From: JBFWMG01 sp050251715
Lineage (GTDB): Bacteria; Desulfobacterota; Desulfovibrionia; Desulfovibrionales; Desulfovibrionaceae
Assembly: GCA_050251715.1 (NCBI GenBank)
Contig: JBFWMG010000005.1
Span: 62,001-126,000 of the forward strand
Direction of reading: 5' to 3'
DNA length: 64,000 nucleotides
Below, one piece after another: positions 36,998-45,287 of this stretch (the first letter of the stretch is position 1; each line of letters begins with the position of its first letter). The translations under genes and the position numbers were made by a program. The notes under the pieces were generated by a model that was not told the origin of the DNA, made no database searches, and saw only the letters and a list, made by a program, of their open reading frames with translations.

Positions 36998-37001
<4 letters not shown>
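35532..37001 (+). CDS. NtrB-like sensor histidine kinase
   Basis: A 489-residue inner-membrane kinase. Helix 1 is at about 10-30 (IVGFLLPSVFLGILTAFSYY) and helix 2 at about 178-198 (STVGVSGLFLIMFLVIS), with a helical, ligand-unknown periplasmic domain between them. HAMP follows, then HisKA with His263 in IAHQVNNPLNNIS, and HATPase with LINLLINAIQAIE, DSGKGIPEED and GEGTGLGLFIVYGI. Its stop overlaps the NtrC-type regulator by 4 bp, so the two form a two-component system. The preceding kinase gene ends 208 bp upstream. Confidence 0.93.
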
Positions 37002-38347
<1,346 letters not shown>

Positions 38348-38617
38348 GAAACGGAGAACGACGAACGAAGGAAGATTTCGCGCTGCGCGCGACCAGGGCT
38401 GCGCGCATCTCTGCTCTCGATATCCGTAAGGTTCGTTTCACTCACCTAACGGCTAATCGGCCTGGACTGCGGCAGCGCAACGGCGCTGCACCCGTTTAGG
38501 CGGATGAGGGTACGGGCAGGACAAAGAATACGGCGCGATGAGGGTGGGAAGAAGGTGTAGGTGACGGCGGTGTGTGGTGGCGGAAGGCGTGCGTGCGCTT
38601 CAGTCCACTCTTGAAGA

Positions 38618-38735
38618 AAAAGGGTTTTCGGAACAGCGGGAAAACGACCTCCCGCTGTCCCGAAAACCCTTTTCATCAATGGTGAACTGCCCCCATTGGG
38701 GCTACCGCCCCAAACCCCGGTTTCCGGTGGTATGG
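38618..38735 (+). repeat. long-hairpin element, copy A
   Basis: A 23-bp stem with one mismatch (38618-38640/38651-38673) carries the ten-base loop AAAACGACCT. Downstream follow ATCAATGG, ACTGCCCCCAT, a small hairpin GGGGCTACCGCCCC and ACCCCGGTTT. Copy B at 38887-38998 has the same parts in reverse orientation with an unrelated stem sequence. Confidence 0.8.
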
Positions 38736-38886
38736 GGGGGGAAAACGAGTCGGCAAAGCTTACGGGAACGATGGCGCGAGTTTTGAAATATGCAGCTGGC
38801 CCGCTTATGCCATGCTCATAGTGAAAGCACAGCCTCAAAATCCCCATTGTTTTTCTTTGTTCTTTTCCCTACCCTTTGCGGTAGTA

Positions 38887-38998
38887 TAAACCGGGGTATG
38901 GGGCGCCAGCCCCATGGGGGGCAGTGCTGAATTGATAAAGTGAAGGTGGGTTTCAGGGGGATGGGAGGTCGTTTTCCCATCCCCCTGAAACCCACCTT
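38887..38998 (-). repeat. long-hairpin element, copy B (inverted)
   Basis: A perfect 23-bp stem (38943-38965/38976-38998) with the loop AAAACGACCT read on the minus strand. On that strand it is followed by ATCAATTCAGC, ACTGCCCCCCAT, GGGGCTGGCGCCCC and ACCCCGGTTT, matching copy A part by part. Confidence 0.8.
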
Positions 38999-39115
38999 TT
39001 CTTTGCCAAGTCTGGACTGAGGGCCAACCGCGCCTGCCGCCACGCCTTCCCCTTGCCCAGCCTCATCGCGCCGTCACGCCAGACCTGCCCGCGTTCTCAT
39101 CCGCCTACTCGGGGT

Positions 39116-39179
39116 GCAGGGGGCCGTTCGCCCCCTGCCGGGTCCAGGGCAGCGCCCTGGTCGCGTCGCCCCGACGCGA
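39116..39179. repeat. triple-hairpin repeat downstream of lon
   Basis: Three perfect stems in a row: GCAGGGGGC/GCCCCCTGC (39116-39124/39130-39138), CCAGGGC/GCCCTGG (39144-39150/39154-39160) and TCGCGTCG/CGACGCGA (39161-39168/39172-39179). On the minus strand they begin 18 bp after the lon stop, so they may shape the 3' end of that mRNA. The CCAGGGC-hairpin type is a common REP-like repeat in high-GC proteobacteria. Confidence 0.7.
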
Positions 39180-39197
39180 AATCTTTTCAGTTCCTCC

Positions 39198-41234
39198 CTA
39201 TCCTTTCCTTCCCGCCTCGCCCTCGCCCAGCAGCACGGTATCCACGGCGGCGGCGAATTCGTTGACAAAGACCATTTTCACGGCGTCGAGCACTTCCTGT
39301 TCCATGGCCATGACTTCGACGCGGTTGCGTTCGGGCAGTACGGCGGTGCGCACGCCCGCCTGTTGGGCGGCGAGGATTTTTTCGCGCAGGCCGCTGACGG
39401 GCAGGATGCGGCCCGAGAGGGTGAGTTCGCCGGTGAGGGCCACGTCGCGGCGGGCGGCGCGTCCTGTGAGCAGCGAGAGCAGGGCCATGGCGATGGTGAC
39501 GCCTGCGGAGGGGCCGTCCTTGGGCACGGCTCCGGCGGGGATGTGCACGTGGATGTCGCTGTCGGCGAAGATGGTTTCGTCGATGCCGAAGGAGGCGGCG
39601 TTGCTGCGGATGTGGGAGAGGGCGGTCTGGGTGGATTCCTTGAGCACGTCGCCCAGGGAGCCGGTCATGATGAGGTTGCCGGAGCCTTTCATGCGGGCGG
39701 TTTCGATGAAGATGATGCGGCCGCCCGCCTCGCTCCACACGAGTCCGGTGGCCACGCCGGGCAGGTCTTCGGCCTCGGCGGCTTCGAGGGTGAAGCGGGC
39801 GGGGCCGAGCATGGCGCGCACCTGGTCCGGGGTGAGGGTGGCGGGCAGGGAGGCTTCTTGTTGCAGCACCATGCGGTTGAGTTTGCGGCACACGCCGCCG
39901 ATTTCGCGTTCGAGGCTGCGCAGGCCCGCGCCGCGCGTGTAGTCCTGGATGAGGGTATCCATGGCCTCGGGGGTGAAGGCGGCGTCGGTGGGTGTGAGCC
40001 CGTTGGCGCGCATTTGGCGTGGGGCGAGGTAGTCGATGCCGATGCGCCGTTTTTCGCCCAGGGTGTAGCAGGGGAAGTGGATGGTTTCCATGCGGTCGCG
40101 CAGGGGGGCGGGCAGGTTTTCCATCATGTTGGCGGTGGTGATGAACATGGTGCGCGACAGGTCGAAGGGCACGTCGAGGTAGTAGTCCAGGAAGTGCTTG
40201 TTCTGTTCGGGGTCGAGGATTTCGAGCAGGACCGAGGCGGGGTCGCCGCGAAAATCCTGGCCGATCTTGTCGATCTCGTCGAGCATGAACACGGGGTTGT
40301 TGACCCCGGCGCGCTTTATTTCGTTGATGATGCGTCCCGGCATGGCGCCCACGTAGGTGCGCCTGTGGCCGCGCAGTTCGGCCTCGTCGCGCATGCCTGC
40401 CAGGGACAGGCGGATGAAGGTGCGTTGCAGGGCATTGGCCACGGAGCGGCCTATGGAGGTCTTGCCGGTGCCGGGGGGGCCGGTGAAGCACAGGATGGGG
40501 CCGGAGGCGGCGCACACGTGGCGTTTGCGCTCCATGATGTCGCGCACGGTCTCGCGCAGGGTGTCCAGGTTGAGGGGTTTGGGCAGGTAGTGGGCCGCGC
40601 CTTTGCGCAGGGCGTCCACGGCGTTGTCCACGGTGGCGTAGCCGGTGACGAGGATGAGTTCGGTTTCGGGCCACTGCGCCTTGACCTGTTCGAGCAGGCG
40701 CAGGCCGTCCACCTTTTGCATTTTAAGGTCGGTGACCACGCAATCCACGGGCGTGCCCGCCAGGATATCCAGCGCTTCCTGGCCATTGGACGCGGCGAGC
40801 ACGGTGCAGGAGAGTTTGCCCAGGGCATAGGCCATGTTGTCGCGGGCAATGGCCTCGTCGTCCACCACCAGCACGCTGGCCTGGCGCAGGCGGCAGGTGA
40901 TGTTGGAGGCGAGATATTCGAGCACGCGTTCCTTGACCTGGGCGAGGCCGTAGTGTTCGGCGTCGAGGATTTCCTTGGCCCGGGCGAGGTCGAGGTTGTC
41001 TTCGGACGATTCGCGCCAGGGCATGGCCAGCAGCATTTCCACGTAGCTGAGGCCGAGGCCGTGTTCGGCCACGGACGGGTCGGTGCGGTCGAGCTTGTCC
41101 AGTTCCGCCTCGGCCACCACGCGCACCTTGTCCGGCAGGCGCGCGCCGCCCACGGCGCGGCGCAGCTTGGCCAGCGTGCCCGGATCTTCCGGTGCCGGCG
41201 GCGCCTTGGGTTCACTTCTGGTAAATAGTCCCAT
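39198..41234 (-). CDS. Lon-type ATP-dependent protease with an inserted response-regulator receiver domain
   Basis: A 678-residue protein. Residues 1-110 resemble only the last helical part of the Lon N-domain (MPWRESSEDNLDLARAKEILDAEHYGLAQVKERVLEYLA). A complete receiver follows (about 118-235) with VDDE, Asp169 in VVTDLKM, Thr in LVTGYA and Lys in LPKPL. Then come the Lon AAA+ domain (GPPGTGKT; FMLDEIDKIG) and the Lon protease domain with Ser576 (PKDGPSAG) and Lys619, the same 43-residue spacing as in E. coli Lon. The substrate-capturing Lon N-terminus is missing. Phosphorylation-controlled proteolysis is inferred. Confidence 0.92.
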   Translation of the reverse strand: MGLFTRSEPKAPPAPEDPGTLAKLRRAVGGARLPDKVRVVAEAELDKLDRTDPSVAEHGLGLSYVEMLLAMPWRESSEDNLDLARAKEILDAEHYGLAQVKERVLEYLASNITCRLRQASVLVVDDEAIARDNMAYALGKLSCTVLAASNGQEALDILAGTPVDCVVTDLKMQKVDGLRLLEQVKAQWPETELILVTGYATVDNAVDALRKGAAHYLPKPLNLDTLRETVRDIMERKRHVCAASGPILCFTGPPGTGKTSIGRSVANALQRTFIRLSLAGMRDEAELRGHRRTYVGAMPGRIINEIKRAGVNNPVFMLDEIDKIGQDFRGDPASVLLEILDPEQNKHFLDYYLDVPFDLSRTMFITTANMMENLPAPLRDRMETIHFPCYTLGEKRRIGIDYLAPRQMRANGLTPTDAAFTPEAMDTLIQDYTRGAGLRSLEREIGGVCRKLNRMVLQQEASLPATLTPDQVRAMLGPARFTLEAAEAEDLPGVATGLVWSEAGGRIIFIETARMKGSGNLIMTGSLGDVLKESTQTALSHIRSNAASFGIDETIFADSDIHVHIPAGAVPKDGPSAGVTIAMALLSLLTGRAARRDVALTGELTLSGRILPVSGLREKILAAQQAGVRTAVLPERNRVEVMAMEQEVLDAVKMVFVNEFAAAVDTVLLGEGEAGRKG

Positions 41235-41353
41235 GCTCTGCTCCCTGTTCTTGGCGAAGCGCGGGGGTGCGCCTCGCCGGGCGGCCTATCGCTGGGGATG
41301 AGCCACCGATAGGACACTAGCACTGCGCCTTGTGGCGCTCCACCGTTTTTTGC

Positions 41354-41368
41354 GCTGCAATTTGCAGC
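41354..41368. promoter_or_regulatory. 15-bp palindromic operator, site 1
   Basis: GCTGCAATTTGCAGC, perfect arms of seven bases around one central base. It is the reverse complement of site 2. Confidence 0.55.
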
Positions 41369-41440
41369 ACCCCTTATATCCCGCCAGCCTAGGCTCCACG
41401 CCATTTTCTTCGAATATGCAGCACGCCTGCTGCCCTACCC

Positions 41441-41455
41441 GCTGCAAATTGCAGC
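41441..41455. promoter_or_regulatory. 15-bp palindromic operator, site 2
   Basis: GCTGCAAATTGCAGC, 87 bp from site 1. A degenerate GCAGC/GCTGC pair lies between them (about 41418-41433). Probable binding sites for one dimeric regulator of the divergent genes. Confidence 0.55.
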
Positions 41456-41561
41456 ACAACACCGCCCTCCGCCGTTCGGATATCAAAAAATAATGCATAT
41501 ATTACAGTATGTTACATAAAAAATCGGATTCGGCATGGTCTCTGCAATTAAGGAGGCAACA

Positions 41562-41606
41562 GTGACACCGCCCATGTGGCTGATGGGCAAACGATCGGGG
41601 AAATAA
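41562..41606 (+). CDS. possible 14-residue leader peptide
   Basis: A GTG five bases after a perfect AAGGAGG opens the frame MTPPMWLMGKRSGK and stops in TAATG, whose ATG starts the next gene. The layout suggests translational coupling. Only the signals support it. Confidence 0.35.
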   Translation: MTPPMWLMGKRSGK

Positions 41607-42094
41607 TGAAGTTCTTCAAGATGTTGGAACAACTTTCGGCTTCGGTCGCCTTTGCGGAGGAAGGCGAGTGGGCCTCGGCGCTGGAGATGCTGCAACACCA
41701 GTCCGCAAACAAAAAGATAGTCATCGCCTACGAAGGTGATGTCGTGAACAAGGAACTGGTGGATTATTCATTCAATATTTCGCAACGGGTCAAGTACGAC
41801 ATGTTGTTCGCATACATCGTGAACCAGAAGAAGCTGGCACGCATGGGAAAGAACAAGATGCGGGCATTTACCGACAAGATTAAGGAAGACGTACAAAATA
41901 GTCTTACCCCGGTATTTTCCGATGCGAAGAAAGCAGGAGTACACGCAAGTCACATCATCGTATTCGATAATTTTCAGGATGCCGTACTTAAGCTGTGTCG
42001 TGACGTTAAGAAGATTGAGTTTCTTGTTCTTGGTTGCAAAGAAACGTGTGTGAGCCACCTGAAAGTTCAGGTGCCCTACTTCTACTTTAAATAG
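41606..42094 (+). CDS. unknown protein with USP-like features (first gene of exporter/stress operon)
   Basis: A 162-residue soluble protein. The first 30 residues form a helix pair (MLEQLSASVAFAEEGEWASALEMLQ) that recurs in the small protein two genes on. Later strands (KIVIAYEGDVVNKELVDYSFNISQRVKYDMLFAYIV and IEFLVLGCKE) recall a universal-stress-protein alpha/beta fold. No nucleotide-binding glycine motif is clear. The gene is visibly more AT-rich than its neighbours, which may mean recent acquisition. ATG 41606 with GGGG upstream is chosen. Confidence 0.65.
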   Translation: MKFFKMLEQLSASVAFAEEGEWASALEMLQHQSANKKIVIAYEGDVVNKELVDYSFNISQRVKYDMLFAYIVNQKKLARMGKNKMRAFTDKIKEDVQNSLTPVFSDAKKAGVHASHIIVFDNFQDAVLKLCRDVKKIEFLVLGCKETCVSHLKVQVPYFYFK

Positions 42095-42163
42095 TGGCGA
42101 CGGGAATCTCGCCTCTTCATGGCGAAGAGACGCGTCCCCACCACACAGCACAAGGAGTTCGTC

Positions 42164-42325
42164 ATGAACATTCGGCAACATATCGAAGCGATTTTCGCCG
42201 CTGTGGCTTTTGCGGAACAAGGTGATTTTGATACCGCGCAGCGCATTGCGCAAGGCAAGGTAGCCGGGCGTGCCCAGACCACCCGGAAGCAGTCCCAGGA
42301 CAATCGGGCGCGCGTGCGCGTCTGA
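42164..42325 (+). CDS. 53-residue small protein sharing the N-terminal helix of its neighbour
   Basis: Starts MNIRQHIEAIFAAVAFAEQGDFDTAQRIAQ, which aligns with the N-terminus of the preceding protein (AVAFAE-G-A pattern), then a basic, Arg/Gln-rich tail. AAGGAG lies seven bases upstream. Function unknown; the length and operon position suggest a partner or adaptor. The 69-bp gap before it can fold into a hairpin. Confidence 0.6.
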   Translation: MNIRQHIEAIFAAVAFAEQGDFDTAQRIAQGKVAGRAQTTRKQSQDNRARVRV

Positions 42326-42362
42326 TGCTGCCATGAACACCACACAACCCAAGGAGCATGCA

Positions 42363-42677
42363 GTGACCACCATTCAAGAACGTAAGCGCAAGGCGCGGAA
42401 CAAGGCCTTGATGTTCGGCGTAGTAAGCGTCGCCCTTTACGCATCCGTTTTCAGCTACGCAGACACCCTGGTGCACATGTTCGCCAAGGGCGGCATGTAT
42501 ACCCTTCTGCCCGTGGCCACGGTCTTCGTCTTCTCGTACGTGCACGGCACGTTTGCCGGCAACTTCTGGTCCGCTCTCGGCATCGAGGCGTCCCACAAGG
42601 CTGGCAAGAAGGTCCAGAAGAGCGACGCGACCCGGAAGACCCCCGCTGCCCGGCCCCAGGCCAGGGTTTCCGCGTAA
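42363..42677 (+). CDS. small membrane protein before TauE/SafE exporter
   Basis: A 104-residue protein beginning at GTG after AAGGAG. Basic N-terminus, then two hydrophobic segments (ALMFGVVSVALYASVFSY and YTLLPVATVFVFSYVHGTF), then a basic tail rich in Lys/Ala/Pro. Relatives are commonly seen next to TauE/SafE permeases, so it is probably an accessory subunit; that is inference. Confidence 0.65.
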   Translation: MTTIQERKRKARNKALMFGVVSVALYASVFSYADTLVHMFAKGGMYTLLPVATVFVFSYVHGTFAGNFWSALGIEASHKAGKKVQKSDATRKTPAARPQARVSA

Positions 42678-42715
42678 CCGCTGCAACAGATCGCCAGTTT
42701 TAAGGAGCAAGAACC

Positions 42716-43795
42716 ATGGGACACGACGTCTTGGCTGAAAATCTGCGGTTCATCGACCTGACGATGGTCGGTATCCTCTTTCTCTTCTTCGTCGGCTTTG
42801 TCGGCGGCCTTGTCAGCGGCTTCATCGGATCGGGCGGCGCCTTCGTGCTCACTCCAGGCATGATGAGCCTGGGCGTCCCCGGCCCGGTGGCCGTGGCCAG
42901 CAACATGTGCCACAAGTTCCCCAAGGCGCTGGTGGGCGCGCTCAAGCGCTACCGCTACGGCCAGGTGGACATCAAAATGGGCCTCATCGTGGGCGTGTCC
43001 GCCGAAATCGGCGTGCAGATCGGCATCCAGATCCAGCGCATGATCCTTGAAGCCTGGGGACAGGCCGGGTCCAACCTCTACGTCAGCGTGGCCTTTGTGT
43101 TGGTGCTCGTGTCCGTGGGCGGCTTTGTCCTGAAGGACGCCATCAACATCAAGCGCACCGGCGGCGAAGAAAAGCCGACCATGCTCTCCAAGCGGTTGCA
43201 GGCCATCAACCTGTGGCCCATGATGACCTTCAAGGGCAGCGGCCTGCGCATCTCCTTCTGGTTCACCGCGCCTGTGGGCCTGGCCGCCGGCCTCCTGGCC
43301 GCGACCATCGCCGTGGGCGGCTTCGCGGGCGTACCCGGCATGATCTACATCATCGGCATGTCGAGCCTCATGGCGTCCGCCACCGAGCTCGTCGTGGCGT
43401 TCGTCATGGGCCTGGGCGGCACCATGGTGTGGGCCTTCTACGGCATGGTGGACATCCGCCTGACCCTCATCATCCTGGCCGGTTCCCTGTTCGGCGTGCA
43501 GCTCGGCGCCATCGGCACCACCTACGTCAAGGACTACGCCATCAAGTTCGTCATGGCCACCATCATGCTCATCGTGGCGCTGTCGCGCGGCCTGGCCATG
43601 CCCAAGTACCTGGTGCAGCTCGACCTGCTCACCATGGACGGCGGCCTGGTCGCCGTGCTCGGCAAGATCAGCTTCGTGCTCATGTGCTTCGCGCTGCTGG
43701 TGGGTGCGTTCATCATCCTCAAGGCCATGGTTGTGGGCCGCCGCGCCGAGCGCCTTGAACTCGAGGGGCAGGCCGCGGCGGTCGCCCACGGCTAG
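42716..43795 (+). CDS. TauE/SafE family anion exporter
   Basis: A 359-residue inner-membrane permease. VGFVGGLVSGFIGSGGAFVLTPGMMSLGVPGPVAVASNMCHKFPKALVGA is the typical first repeat, and the second repeat includes AATIAVGGFAGVPGMIYIIGMSSLMASATELVVAF. The family exports sulfite, sulfoacetate or other organosulfur anions. In a sulfate reducer it could vent sulfite or a related ion. AAGGAG precedes ATG. It is part of a same-strand run from 41606 to 44999. Confidence 0.9.
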   Translation: MGHDVLAENLRFIDLTMVGILFLFFVGFVGGLVSGFIGSGGAFVLTPGMMSLGVPGPVAVASNMCHKFPKALVGALKRYRYGQVDIKMGLIVGVSAEIGVQIGIQIQRMILEAWGQAGSNLYVSVAFVLVLVSVGGFVLKDAINIKRTGGEEKPTMLSKRLQAINLWPMMTFKGSGLRISFWFTAPVGLAAGLLAATIAVGGFAGVPGMIYIIGMSSLMASATELVVAFVMGLGGTMVWAFYGMVDIRLTLIILAGSLFGVQLGAIGTTYVKDYAIKFVMATIMLIVALSRGLAMPKYLVQLDLLTMDGGLVAVLGKISFVLMCFALLVGAFIILKAMVVGRRAERLELEGQAAAVAHG

Positions 43796-43828
43796 GCAGC
43801 CCATCCCGGAAACAAAAGGGAGAACGTC

Positions 43829-44698
43829 ATGTACACAAGCATCTGCGTAGCCTACGACGGCAGCGATTCAGCCCAGAACGCCCTGGAACAGGCCGCGACC
43901 CTGGCCGCCTCCGAAGGCTCGGCGCTGCATATCGTGACCGTGGTGCCCGGATATCAGGGCGACCTGCGCCTCCTGGGCGACACCAAGGCCTTGAAGCAGT
44001 TGCGCGCCCAGTACGAGTCCTCCCTGCAACACGCCCTCGCAACGGCCGAGGCCCGCGGCGTGCGGGCCTCGGCCTCCCTGCGCGAGGGCGAACCCTGCGA
44101 AGAAGTCCTTGCCTACGCCGAAGAGGTGCAGGCGGATCTGGTGGTGGTGGGCAAGCGGTCCGCGCCGCTGCTCGACGCCCTGCCCGTGGGCTCCGTGGCC
44201 ATGAACATCATCCGCCTGGCCTCGCCCGACGTCATGGTGGCCCCGGCCCACAGCGCCCCCCTCAACATGGGCGCCCTGTTCCTGGCCTATGACGGTTCCG
44301 AAAGCGCCAACCGCGCCGCACGCAAGGCCAGCCGCCTGGCCGCGAGCTACGGCGCCCGCCTCATCGTGGCCACGGCCTACGAAATGTCTCTGGAAACCTT
44401 TGCCCTGTCGCCCCGCGCCGAGGAAGCCCTGTGCGCCAAGGCCCGCGACATGCAGCACACCGCCCTGGACATCGCCGCCGCCGCAGAGGTGCGCAACGCC
44501 ATCCCGGTGGTGCGCCACGGCAACCCCACCTACAAAACACTGGCCGACGAGGCCATGCTGCGCCAGGCCGGGCTCATCGTGCTTGGCTCCAAGGGCCGGG
44601 GCGGCCTGTCCCGCCTGCTGCTCGGCAGCGTGGCCGAACGCCTCATCGCCGTCAGCGCCTGCCCCGCGCTCGTGGTCAAGGAGAACGGACATGCCTGA
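43829..44698 (+). CDS. tandem universal stress protein
   Basis: A 289-residue soluble protein with two UspA domains. Domain 1 (about 1-140) begins YTSICVAYDGSDSAQNALEQAATLA. Domain 2 (about 150-289) begins GALFLAYDGSESANRAARKASRLA and ends in LIVLGSKGRGGLSRLLLGSVAERLIAVSACPALVVK. The second domain keeps the ATP-binding G-2x-G-9x-G(S) pattern, whereas the first is less complete (VVGKRSAPLLDALPVGSVA). Expected role: stress survival or gating of the neighbouring exporter. Confidence 0.93.
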   Translation: MYTSICVAYDGSDSAQNALEQAATLAASEGSALHIVTVVPGYQGDLRLLGDTKALKQLRAQYESSLQHALATAEARGVRASASLREGEPCEEVLAYAEEVQADLVVVGKRSAPLLDALPVGSVAMNIIRLASPDVMVAPAHSAPLNMGALFLAYDGSESANRAARKASRLAASYGARLIVATAYEMSLETFALSPRAEEALCAKARDMQHTALDIAAAAEVRNAIPVVRHGNPTYKTLADEAMLRQAGLIVLGSKGRGGLSRLLLGSVAERLIAVSACPALVVKENGHA

Positions 44699-44999
44699 TG
44701 CCTTTGGCGGAGAGACCGCCGTACCCACGTTTATCGATCCCTCCGGCACGGCTGTGGCCATAGACGTGCATGACGCCGTCGCCGTGGAGGAGCCCATGAC
44801 GCCGGGCCGTGTGTTGGCCGGCGCTCCCCAGGGGGGCCAAAAACCGCGCCATTACGTGGTCGTGCGCGTGGAAGACGGCGACCCCGCCACCGTGCATGTG
44901 AAGGTGGCGCGCCCCTCGTTGTGGAAGTCCGTGCTGCTGGCCGCGCTGCTCGGGGCCAGCTGGTACGTGATCCAATACCTCGTGGAACATATTTTCTGA
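44691..44999 (+). CDS. small protein with C-terminal membrane anchor
   Basis: A 102-residue protein that begins inside the end of the UspA gene (8-bp overlap), so the two are coupled. The N-terminal 75 residues are acidic and soluble. The C-terminus is a single helix (SVLLAALLGASWYVIQYLVEHIF). It could tether the stress protein or exporter complex to the membrane. No family recognised. Confidence 0.6.
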   Translation: MPDAFGGETAVPTFIDPSGTAVAIDVHDAVAVEEPMTPGRVLAGAPQGGQKPRHYVVVRVEDGDPATVHVKVARPSLWKSVLLAALLGASWYVIQYLVEHIF

Positions 45000-45151
45000 C
45001 CGGGGTGCCTGTGCGGCCTTGTCCATGGTGGACGTTGCGGCGCGGGCATCCACATTGAGTCGGTCGGAAAGCGGCGCAGCCGCGCCGCAATGGCGCGGGC
45101 GATGGAGAACCCCCTGCATCGCCCGCGCCTTTTTCATGCGCGCCGAAAACC

Positions 45152-45166
45152 GGAACCCTGGCTTCC
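45152..45166. promoter_or_regulatory. enhancer-binding site (UAS) upstream of gltA
   Basis: GGAAC-CCTGG-CTTCC, one mismatch from the GGAAC-N5-GTTCC inverted repeat. It ends 51 bp before the sigma-54 -24 box. The same spacing recurs at the kamA and yeiH operons. Confidence 0.6.
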
Positions 45167-45217
45167 GTTCACTCCATATTTTTTCAAAATACCCTTCCAT
45201 ATCAGTAGGCTACCGAA

Positions 45218-45233
45218 TGGCATACCCCTTGCT
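45218..45233 (+). promoter_or_regulatory. sigma-54 promoter of gltA
   Basis: TGGCAT-ACCCC-TTGCT matches the -24/-12 consensus with GG and GC at the required spacing. The predicted start is near 45244, giving a leader of about 44 nt. Confidence 0.75.
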
Positions 45234-45287
45234 AAACGTGTGTGTTTGCGGCACAACGCCACACGAGACCATGCAAAGGATGGAACC

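Larger units (their letters stand above)
38348..39197. other. 850-bp gene-free region holding long hairpin repeats
   Basis: No believable coding frame on either strand. The region holds an inverted pair of long hairpin elements (38618-38735 and 38887-38998), a triple hairpin (39116-39179) next to the lon stop, and otherwise featureless sequence. It lies between convergent genes, so promoters are not expected. Confidence 0.7.
41235..41561. other. 327-bp regulatory gap between divergent lon-like gene and stress operon
   Basis: Contains two 15-bp palindromes (41354 and 41441), an AT-rich block at about 41480-41520 that probably holds a plus-strand promoter, and AAGGAGG at 41550. A weak sigma-54-like match at 41531-41546 is discussed under rejected items. 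Confidence 0.6.

Noticed and set aside
38618..38998. retron or integron attC explanation for the paired hairpins
   Set aside because: No reverse transcriptase or integrase gene lies nearby and the typical attC core sites are not visible.
41531..41546. sigma-54-like CGGCATGGTCTCTGCA before the stress operon
   Set aside because: GG and GC spacing fits, but the match is weaker, no GGAAC-N5-GTTCC site lies upstream, and the predicted start would fall after the strong AAGGAGG. Kept only as a remark.
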